Assembly: GCA_023228885.1 (NCBI GenBank)
Contig: JALOAJ010000023.1
Coordinates: forward strand, 1-39,196
Length of the DNA stretch: 39,196 nt
Direction of reading: 5' to 3'
DNA from: Bacillota bacterium
GTDB lineage: Bacteria; Bacillota; Clostridia; Monoglobales; Firm-18
Under the pieces are notes generated by a model. That model had not been told where the DNA came from. It searched no databases and worked only from the letters and a program-made list of their open reading frames with translations. Shown here one piece after another: positions 32,917 to 39,196 of this stretch (within the stretch, counting starts at the first letter, position 1; every line of letters starts with the position of its first letter). The position numbers were made by a program, and so were the translations under genes.

Positions 32917-33264
32917 ATGCCATATAAACCAAAGAAACCATGCCGGCAGACGGGATGCCCTAACCTAACACATAAAACATACTGTGAGCGCCATGAAAAA
33001 CTAAACAGACGGGAGTCGGCTTATGAGCGTGGCTATACAAACAAATGGCAGAAACAGTCCAAGTTATACTTAAAGCAAAATCCCCTTTGTGTGCAGTGCC
33101 AAAGCAAAGGTAAGCTTGTAATGGCAACGGTGGTTGACCACATCACCCCCCACCGTGGCAACGCACAGCTGATGTGGAGCAAGAGCAACTGGCAGAGCCT
33201 TTGCAAACGGTGTCATGATAAAAAGACAGGCACACATGACAGCACTCCTATATACAAATATTAA
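32917..33264 (+). CDS. HNH endonuclease
   Basis: The 115-residue protein has NPLCVQCQSKGKLVMATVVDHITPHRGNAQLMWSKSNWQSLCKRCHDKKTG, the HNH signature with catalytic His in DHITPH, Asn in SKSNWQSLC, and four Cys for structural zinc. Two more Cys pairs occur near the N-terminus. Phage HNH proteins just ahead of terminase genes assist packaging cleavage, so it may work with a terminase, although none is seen before the right edge. AGGAG precedes the start. Confidence 0.9.
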   Translation: MPYKPKKPCRQTGCPNLTHKTYCERHEKLNRRESAYERGYTNKWQKQSKLYLKQNPLCVQCQSKGKLVMATVVDHITPHRGNAQLMWSKSNWQSLCKRCHDKKTGTHDSTPIYKY

Positions 33265-33374
33265 CGACCCCCCTGGGCCCATGTTATCTCGACAAACCGC
33301 ATGGCTCCTGACCGCCGCCCCCCTTCGCGTGAATTTTCGCATAATTGCAAGGGGGGGATACCCCCAAAAACCGT

Positions 33375-33410
33375 AAAAGCCTTATCCTGCTTAGGGTACA
33401 GGCTTTTTGT
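33375..33410 (+). terminator. Terminator downstream of the HNH gene
   Basis: AAAAGCCT at 33375-33382 pairs with AGGCTTTTT at 33400-33408, and TATCCT pairs with AGGGTA inside; a T-rich run follows. The rest of 33265-33599 has G- and C-runs (33262-33366) but no gene. Confidence 0.75.
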
Positions 33411-33599
33411 TTTGCCGTAAAGTATAACGAAATTCAAGCATATATTTCCTTGAAACGCAGTAACCGCAAGGGTTTTGTGGTTTTAATCTCATTTTTATAA
33501 AAATACAAAACTTTGACATTTAAGGGGCATTTTAATGCGTTTTTAGGGTGTTTTTTAGAGCTTTTAAATTAACCTTTTCGCAAAATGGAAGGAGCCGTT

Positions 33600-34037
33600 A
33601 TGACGAAATATCAAAAAAATATGATAATAGATTGCCGCACGAAGGGCATGGGATACAAAGCCATCGGCAATGTGCTGGGGCTGTCCCGTGATATTGTGCG
33701 CGGCTTTTGCAAACGCTGCGGTTTGGATGGCGCGGCATCTGTTATGCAGAAAAATATTGATATTAATAAAGAACATGGCTTTCTTTGCAGCTGTTGCAAT
33801 AAGCCAATCAAACAGCCACAGGTCGGAAGGCGGCGAAGGTTCTGTTCGGATGAATGCAGACGGGATTGGTGGAAAGAAAACATCGGCAAAGGCTCTCCGA
33901 AAGAAACCGCAATGTATAAACTGACTTGTACTTTTTGCAAAAAAGAATTTACAAGCTACGGCAACAAGAGCCGTAAATACTGTAGCCACGAATGTTATAT
34001 AACCGATAGGTTTGGAGGTAAGAACAGTGAACTTTAA
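33600..34037 (+). CDS. HTH and double zinc-finger protein
   Basis: The 145-residue protein has an N-terminal helix-turn-helix (YQKNMIIDCRTKGMGYKAIGNVLGLSRDIVRGFCKRCG), then two short fingers: CSCCNKPI...FCSDECRRDWW and CTFCKKEF...YCSHECY. It is probably a DNA-binding regulator or recombination helper of the element. ATG 33600 follows GGAAGGA and is preferred to the upstream in-frame start at 33585. It overlaps the next gene by 11 bases. Confidence 0.75.
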   Translation: MTKYQKNMIIDCRTKGMGYKAIGNVLGLSRDIVRGFCKRCGLDGAASVMQKNIDINKEHGFLCSCCNKPIKQPQVGRRRRFCSDECRRDWWKENIGKGSPKETAMYKLTCTFCKKEFTSYGNKSRKYCSHECYITDRFGGKNSEL

Positions 34038-35265
34038 AAAGATAAAAATAAATGATTTAACCCCCGCAAGCTATAACCCCAGAAAAACATTAAAGCCGGG
34101 AGAGCCTGAGTTTGAGAAAATTAAAAACAGTATTACCGAATTTGGTTATGTTGACCCCATTATAGTAAATTCCGATATGACCATTATCGGCGGACATCAA
34201 AGATGGTCGGTTCTGAAAACCCTCGGTTATACCGAGGTTGACTGCGTGGTCATTGAAATTGACAAGACAAAAGAAAAGGCTTTGAATATTGCCCTTAACA
34301 AAGTTACGGGCGAATGGAACAAGGAACTTCTTTCTGAGCTTATCAAAGATTTACAAAGCCTTGATTATGATATAGGTCTGACGGGATTTGACCCGCCCGA
34401 GATTGATGAGCTTTTTAATGAGGTGCATTCCAAAGAAACCAAAGAGGATGATTTCGATGTTGACAGCGCCTTGAAAGAGCCTGCTATAACACAAAAGGGG
34501 GACGTGTGGCTGCTTGGGAGGCATAAACTTATCTGCGGAGACAGCACCGACCCTGCAGTTTTCGATACTTTGCTCGGAGATAAAAAGGTAAACCTTGTGG
34601 TTACCGACCCGCCCTACAATGTAAATTATGAGGCAAAGGCTGGTAAACTGCAAAACGATAATATGGGGGATAAAGATTTCTACTCCTTCCTCCTTGCCTC
34701 CTATACCAACATGGCAAATGCAATGGCAGAGGATGCAAGCATTTATGTTTTTCATGCCGACACCGAAGGGCTTAATTTCAGAAAAGCATTTGTAGATGCA
34801 GGGCTGTATTTATCAGGTGTATGTATCTGGGCAAAGCAAAGCCTGGTGCTCGGTCGAAGTCCGTATCAGTGGAAACATGAGCCGATTCTTTTTGGTTGGA
34901 AAAAGGGCGGTAAGCATAAATGGTTTGCAGATAGAAAGCAAAGCACCATATGGAATTTTGACAGACCTACAAAATCTGATTTGCACCCGACCATGAAACC
35001 GATCGCCCTTTGTGCATATCCGATACTGAATTCGTCTATGACCAATGGTCTGGTGCTTGACCCATTCGGCGGCAGCGGCAGTACGCTCATTGCCTGCGAG
35101 CAAACAGATAGAACCTGTTATACCGTGGAACTTGACGAAAAATATTGCGATGTCATGGTAGCACGGTACATAGACCAGGTTCAAAATGATGAAAATGTGT
35201 ATCTTGTGCGAAACGGTGAAAAGGTTAAATATTGTGATGTTCCAAAGGGTGGCGGGAATGAGTAA
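34027..35265 (+). CDS. ParB-domain DNA methyltransferase (beta class, N6-adenine or N4-cytosine)
   Basis: The 412-residue protein has an N-terminal ParB/Srx-like domain (LTPASYNPRKTL, FGYVDPIIVNSDMTIIGGHQR), then a methyltransferase with DPPY (194-197), a recognition region, and C-terminal DPFGGSGST. Motif IV before motif I indicates beta class, and DPPY favours N6-adenine. Such phage enzymes act without a partner nuclease and probably protect phage DNA. GTG 34027 follows GGAGGT by seven bases; the TTG at 34012 is less likely. It overlaps its neighbours on both sides. Confidence 0.9.
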   Translation: MNFKKIKINDLTPASYNPRKTLKPGEPEFEKIKNSITEFGYVDPIIVNSDMTIIGGHQRWSVLKTLGYTEVDCVVIEIDKTKEKALNIALNKVTGEWNKELLSELIKDLQSLDYDIGLTGFDPPEIDELFNEVHSKETKEDDFDVDSALKEPAITQKGDVWLLGRHKLICGDSTDPAVFDTLLGDKKVNLVVTDPPYNVNYEAKAGKLQNDNMGDKDFYSFLLASYTNMANAMAEDASIYVFHADTEGLNFRKAFVDAGLYLSGVCIWAKQSLVLGRSPYQWKHEPILFGWKKGGKHKWFADRKQSTIWNFDRPTKSDLHPTMKPIALCAYPILNSSMTNGLVLDPFGGSGSTLIACEQTDRTCYTVELDEKYCDVMVARYIDQVQNDENVYLVRNGEKVKYCDVPKGGGNE

Positions 35266-36076
35266 AAAAGAATATCATGTGGTTTCGCTGTCCGGCGGAA
35301 AAGATTCAACAGCCATGCTCCTTGCTATGCTTGAAAAGAATATGCCCATTGACCTTATCTTGTTTTGCGACACGGGCTTAGAGTTCCCTGAGATGTATGC
35401 GCATCTTGATAAGCTTGAGAAATTTATCGGCAGAAAAATTACAAGGGTTCGTGCGGAGCGCTCTTTTGAATACTATTTTCTCCACGCTCCAATCAAGCGC
35501 AGGAATGAAGCGCAGTTTTGCGTACAATTCGGTAAGCACTATACGGGCTATGGTTGGGCAGGACCCAAAATGCGGTGGTGTACCTCTGTTTTAAAGGATA
35601 TCCCGCGTGAACGCTTTTTACGCTCTCTGCGCAAAGAACATAAAATTATAGAATATATCGGAATTGCGGCTGATGAAACATACAGACTCCTGCGAAAACG
35701 AAATCAAAAGCCAAACCATGTGCATCCCCTTGTGGATTGGAATATGACGGAGGCGGACTGTCTTAAGTATTGCTATGACAGAGGTTTTGATTGGAACGAA
35801 CTTTATGAGCGCTTCAGCCGTGCCTCCTGTTGGTGCTGTCCATTACAGTCGCTGTCGGAACTTCGAAAGCTGATGCACTACTACCCCAAGCTTTGGGAGC
35901 AGCTTAAAGTTTGGGAAAAACAAACATGGCGCAAGTTTCGTGCTGATTACAGCGTGACAGAGCTTGAATCCCGTTTCGAGTTTGAAAAAGAGCGCCTCGC
36001 TCAAGGCAAGCCTATAAAGGGGAAAGAATTTTTTACAGAACTGCGGAAACGATTGGAGGTGATGTCAAGTGAGTAA
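35258..36076 (+). CDS. PAPS-reductase-like PP-loop protein
   Basis: The 272-residue protein has the PP-loop SGGKDST (12-18) that binds ATP pyrophosphate and a Cys-rich C-terminal part (SRASCWCCPLQ). It belongs to the phosphoadenosine-phosphosulfate-reductase/ATP-pyrophosphatase superfamily, as do DndC and tRNA thiolases. Phages carry this group between DNA methyltransferases, as here, which suggests nucleic-acid modification; the substrate is unknown. It overlaps the upstream and downstream genes by eight bases each. Confidence 0.85.
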   Translation: MSKKEYHVVSLSGGKDSTAMLLAMLEKNMPIDLILFCDTGLEFPEMYAHLDKLEKFIGRKITRVRAERSFEYYFLHAPIKRRNEAQFCVQFGKHYTGYGWAGPKMRWCTSVLKDIPRERFLRSLRKEHKIIEYIGIAADETYRLLRKRNQKPNHVHPLVDWNMTEADCLKYCYDRGFDWNELYERFSRASCWCCPLQSLSELRKLMHYYPKLWEQLKVWEKQTWRKFRADYSVTELESRFEFEKERLAQGKPIKGKEFFTELRKRLEVMSSE

Positions 36077-38201
36077 CCTAACCCTCGGCTCTCTTTTTGA
36101 CGGCAGCGGCGGCTTTCCTTTGGGCGGTCTGCTCTGCGGCATTCAGCCTATATGGGCTTCGGAGATTGAGCCGTTTCCAATCAGAGTAACAACAAAGCGC
36201 ATACCATCTATGAAACATTTGGGGGATATTTCAAAAATAAACGGCGGGGAAATAGAGCCTGTCGATATCATCACCTTTGGCTCACCCTGCACCGATTTAT
36301 CGGTTGCGGGGCTGAGGAGCGGTTTGGACGGCAAGCAGTCCTCGCTGTTTTACGAGGCAATTCGGATTATTAAGGAAATGAGGGAAAAAACGAATGGAAG
36401 GTATCCGAGATTTGCAATATGGGAAAACGTCCCCGGTGCTTTCTCATCAAACAAAGGCGCCGACTTTAAAGCAGTCCTTGAGGCATTCGTCAGCATCTGC
36501 GAGCCGAAAGCCGAGGTGCCTGAGGCTGAAAAAGGCAAGTGGCCTTATTCCGACATTTTGTTGGGAGACGGATGGAGCGTGGCTTACAGAACTATCGACG
36601 CGCAATATTTCGGAGTCCCCCAACGGCGCCGCAGAATCTACCTTGTCGCAGATTTTGCAGGCACAAGTGCCGGAGAAGTATTATTTGAGCGCCAAGGCGT
36701 GTCAAGGGATTTTACGCCGAGCGGCAGCCCGTGGGAAAGAACTCCCTGCAATGCTGAAGGCAGCACTACAGCGGCAATCAGCTTTGAGCCCGGCGCCATG
36801 TCAAGACTCGGAAAAAGTCCCACCACGGAACTGACCTCTACTTTAAGAGCACAAATGGGCGACAATCAAACCTGTGTTGCGGTAGAAAATCACCCCACTG
36901 ACGGCAGGGTGAAGCTAAGCTCTGACGGCACTTCCCAAACCCTAACAGGCAGAATGGGGACGGGCGGAGGCAATGTTCCTCTGGTGATGAACGAGCGTCA
37001 ATATGCTTTGACAGTGGGTGAAGACATTGCTAACACCCTGACTTCTACTGATTACAAAGGGACGCAGTGTGTTTTTGAAAACCACTCCCAAGATACAAGA
37101 TATATCGGTCCCCTGGAAAAGGCACAGACGGTTTCGGCAACTTATGGCATGGGTGGAAACAATCAGCCCTTTGTGGTATCCGATACTCCCAAAACTCTGA
37201 AAATTAGGAGTGGTTGCCGCGGCGGAGGTAAGGGGGCATTAATTCAAAACGATAAAAGTGCAACCCTCGGCTGTAACAATGACCAGACTGTTTTTGTTCC
37301 AACGGTTTATGACAGTAAACAGATTACATCAAAGGATAACCGCAGCAAGCCGAAACCAGAAGGTCCGTGCCACACACTGGCGGCGGGAAACACGGATGGT
37401 GCGGTAGTTTGTTTCGGTATTTGCTCTGACGGCAGTAATTCTATGAAATCCGATAACCCGGCAAGTGGGATATATGAGGCTGATACCTCCCGTACCATTG
37501 ATGCAAACGGCGGCAATCCTTCCTGCAACCAAGGCGGGATGGCTGTTGTTAGTCTGCAGGGTTCTATGATTGGCAGAAAAAATGAAAACGGGCCGAATGG
37601 CAGCGGGATAAACGAAGACGTATCTTTTACACTTAACACCGTTGATGTTCCCGGCGTTGTATATGCTCTTGACCGTGCATCATATAATCAAGGCAAAAAT
37701 GCGCAGTATGATTTTTCTGTGGAAGATGACGGCACCGCTCAAACGGTTATGGCAAGAGGCCCCGGAGCGGTTTCATATGCCATGACCACAGGCGGTTATA
37801 TGCAAATAAGCGAGGATAAAGCACCTACACTGATGTCACGAGATTATAAAGATGCTCCCGTTGTTTCGGAAAAACTGCCTCCTGACCCGCATTATACAGT
37901 TCGTAGGCTTACACCTCTTGAATGTTGCAGACTACAAGGATTTCCCAATTATTGGTGCAGCGGACTTGAAACCGCAAATCCCACCGCCGTTGACATTATA
38001 TTTTGGAAAAATGTGTTTGAAACCCACAGAATAATTATGGGAAAATCCACGAAGCCTAAATCCGAAAAGCAAATTGTAAAGTGGCTGAAAAATCCTTATT
38101 CCGATTCTGCGGAATACAAAATGTGGGGCAACGGCGTCGCACTTCCATGCATTGTTTTTGTATTAAAGGGCATCACAGAACAAGTAAATCCTACACAATA
38201 A
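36069..38201 (+). CDS. Large C5-cytosine DNA methyltransferase with a repeat-filled recognition region
   Basis: The 710-residue enzyme has motifs I LGSLFDGSGGFPLGG, IV FGSPCTDLSVAG (Cys74), VI WENVPG, VIII QRRRRIYLVADF, IX RRLTPLECCRLQGFP and X MWGNGVALP. Between VIII and IX lies an insert of about 400 residues built from degenerate repeats (patterns such as TLTS...MG..G and ...PVV), far longer than usual and probably several recognition modules. Phage enzymes with multiple recognition modules methylate several sequences. GTG 36069 follows GGAGGT and overlaps the preceding stop. No partner nuclease is present. Confidence 0.9.
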   Translation: MSNLTLGSLFDGSGGFPLGGLLCGIQPIWASEIEPFPIRVTTKRIPSMKHLGDISKINGGEIEPVDIITFGSPCTDLSVAGLRSGLDGKQSSLFYEAIRIIKEMREKTNGRYPRFAIWENVPGAFSSNKGADFKAVLEAFVSICEPKAEVPEAEKGKWPYSDILLGDGWSVAYRTIDAQYFGVPQRRRRIYLVADFAGTSAGEVLFERQGVSRDFTPSGSPWERTPCNAEGSTTAAISFEPGAMSRLGKSPTTELTSTLRAQMGDNQTCVAVENHPTDGRVKLSSDGTSQTLTGRMGTGGGNVPLVMNERQYALTVGEDIANTLTSTDYKGTQCVFENHSQDTRYIGPLEKAQTVSATYGMGGNNQPFVVSDTPKTLKIRSGCRGGGKGALIQNDKSATLGCNNDQTVFVPTVYDSKQITSKDNRSKPKPEGPCHTLAAGNTDGAVVCFGICSDGSNSMKSDNPASGIYEADTSRTIDANGGNPSCNQGGMAVVSLQGSMIGRKNENGPNGSGINEDVSFTLNTVDVPGVVYALDRASYNQGKNAQYDFSVEDDGTAQTVMARGPGAVSYAMTTGGYMQISEDKAPTLMSRDYKDAPVVSEKLPPDPHYTVRRLTPLECCRLQGFPNYWCSGLETANPTAVDIIFWKNVFETHRIIMGKSTKPKSEKQIVKWLKNPYSDSAEYKMWGNGVALPCIVFVLKGITEQVNPTQ

Positions 38202-38216
38202 ATCCCCTTTATGTTT

Positions 38217-38274
38217 GGTACATATACTTTCAGATATGTATGGATAATATCCACACATTACGCTAATATGTACC
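38217..38274. promoter_or_regulatory. Inverted repeat before the virulence-related-type gene
   Basis: GGTACATAT at 38217-38225 and ATATGTACC at 38266-38274 are perfect inverted copies about 40 bases apart in the gap before 38300. They may be operator halves or a stem; a clear promoter is not seen. Confidence 0.4.
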
Positions 38275-38299
38275 TACCAAAAACAAAGGAGGAATTTTC

Positions 38300-39109
38300 A
38301 TGATTTTAAAGTACAATCTAACAGGCGAAAAACGCAGACAACTGGTTGGAATTATCGTCTCAACACTAAACAAACCGGTAAAGTACAACGGGGTTCCTAC
38401 ATTCTCTTACGAGGTGGGCGGTTACACTATTGACAAAAACGGAAAACTCACTGGACCCGACAACCTTGACTTGGAGGATGCTTTGCACCAAGCAGGGTTT
38501 GAGGCACAGGAAAGGAATTATGACGAACCCGACACTTATGAGAGCGGACTGGGCGGAATGGGGGCAGTTGATTATTTTCCTAACTTTGAAGACTTGCAGA
38601 TGGATGAGCATGAGGAACTTGGACTTGGGCGCACACGCCGGGAGGACTTCCAAGGCGAAAACGGTATGCAGGCAAGCGATGTTCCTGAGCCAGACAGCCT
38701 GACAATTGAAATGCCGCTTACAGGGTTTACCGAAACAGCAGTTGATAATCTTAGAAAGCTTGTGGCAAGCAAACGGGCACTTATTAAAAAAGCGATTGGC
38801 ACGGATGAACTTCCAATTATAGTGGCAAAGGATACGATTTCTTTCCCTTGGTTTAAACTTGAAACAGTCCCTGCCGAGGTAAATGCCTACACCCATTTCA
38901 TTTCGGTGCTATGCGATATGGCAAAAACACAGAAAAGGGTGAACGGGGTTGAAACCAAAACGGATAATGAGAAGTTCGCAATGCGTACATTTTTATTGCG
39001 GCTTGGTTTTATAGGACCGGAGTTCAAAGAATACAGAAAAATATTACTTAAAAATTTGTCAGGCTCATCTGCTTATGCGAGGTTAGATATAATGCGAACA
39101 AAACCATAA
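38300..39109 (+). CDS. Phage-type 'virulence-related' protein
   Basis: The 269-residue protein begins MILKYNLTGEKRRQLVGIIVSTLN and has an FSYEVGGYTIDKNGKLTGPDN segment, as in phage or element proteins often labelled 'virulence-related' without experimental basis. The middle is acidic; the C-terminal part (from about 165) is basic and helical. AGGAGG precedes the start. No function assigned. Confidence 0.75.
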   Translation: MILKYNLTGEKRRQLVGIIVSTLNKPVKYNGVPTFSYEVGGYTIDKNGKLTGPDNLDLEDALHQAGFEAQERNYDEPDTYESGLGGMGAVDYFPNFEDLQMDEHEELGLGRTRREDFQGENGMQASDVPEPDSLTIEMPLTGFTETAVDNLRKLVASKRALIKKAIGTDELPIIVAKDTISFPWFKLETVPAEVNAYTHFISVLCDMAKTQKRVNGVETKTDNEKFAMRTFLLRLGFIGPEFKEYRKILLKNLSGSSAYARLDIMRTKP

Positions 39110-39167
39110 AGCAATGTATAGTTCATAGCTCAAATGGACACAATCTTCGCATAAGGAGGTTGTGTTT

Positions 39168-39196
39168 ATGATTAAAACTATGAGCCTGCAAGATTT
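39168..39196 (+). CDS. Start of a coding sequence cut by the right edge
   Basis: ATG 39168 follows AAGGAGG and begins MIKTMSLQD. Only nine codons are visible, so the product cannot be named. Confidence 0.55.

Noticed and set aside
1..39196. CRISPR arrays
   Set aside because: No regularly spaced short repeats of 24-40 bases were seen; the repeats present are pairs or inverted copies.

Overview
The window looks like a low-GC Firmicute chromosome, most likely an anaerobic member of the Clostridia. The reasons are A/T-rich intergenic DNA, strong AGGAGG-type ribosome binding sites, TTGACA/TATAAT promoters, tRNA genes with encoded CCA ends, and the families of the housekeeping genes. All assignments were made by reading the sequence and translations; no database search was run.

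Chromosomal part (1 to about 10.9 kb). First come a zinc-ribbon membrane protein, an Ogt-type alkyltransferase and the KDPG aldolase/KDG kinase pair (eda-kdgK). A redox block follows: a Crp/Fnr regulator is divergent from a cupin plus split-permease operon (the second permease half carries a ferredoxin domain) and lies upstream of ccdA and a TlpA/ResA thioredoxin. Next is a five-gene tRNA operon (Asp, Val, Phe, Gly, Cys) with its own promoter. Downstream is a 2 kb accessory island, a short serine recombinase plus a HEPN-like protein, bracketed by two ungapped 171-bp direct repeats. The chromosomal stretch ends with a CPA-type cation/H+ antiporter read leftwards under a clear fluoride riboswitch with an overlapping terminator.

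Recombinase and defence part (10.9 to 22 kb). A leftward operon encodes a DUF1273/SLOG protein, a small SHOCT-like protein and a full-length large serine recombinase. A leftward tyrosine recombinase sits between two inverted copies of a palindromic about 21-bp core site. To its right is a complete rightward LlaJI-like restriction-modification operon: a small HTH regulator, two C5-cytosine methyltransferases, an McrB-like NTPase and an LlaJI-type PD-(D/E)XK nuclease. A convergent gene for a CGNR-like zinc-finger protein closes this part.

Phage-like part (22.2 kb to the right edge). All genes read rightwards, tightly packed and often overlapping. The block opens with an unassigned structured RNA (long irregular hairpin, terminator, then a hairpin covering the ribosome binding site) ahead of a sigma-like protein. 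Then come a small protein overlapping a MazF/PemK-like toxin, an SNF2-type helicase broken by a frameshift in Walker A, two conserved phage-type proteins, a family A DNA polymerase, a DUF4406/DUF7768-like protein and a P4-family primase-helicase. An AT-rich gap bounded by 18-bp perfect inverted repeats is a candidate replication origin. After it come a VRR-NUC nuclease, a DUF1492 protein, an HNH nuclease, an HTH/zinc-finger protein, a ParB-domain beta-class methyltransferase, a PAPS-reductase-like PP-loop protein, a large C5 methyltransferase with a repeat-filled insert, and a 'virulence-related'-type protein. The element continues past the right edge, where structural genes would be expected.
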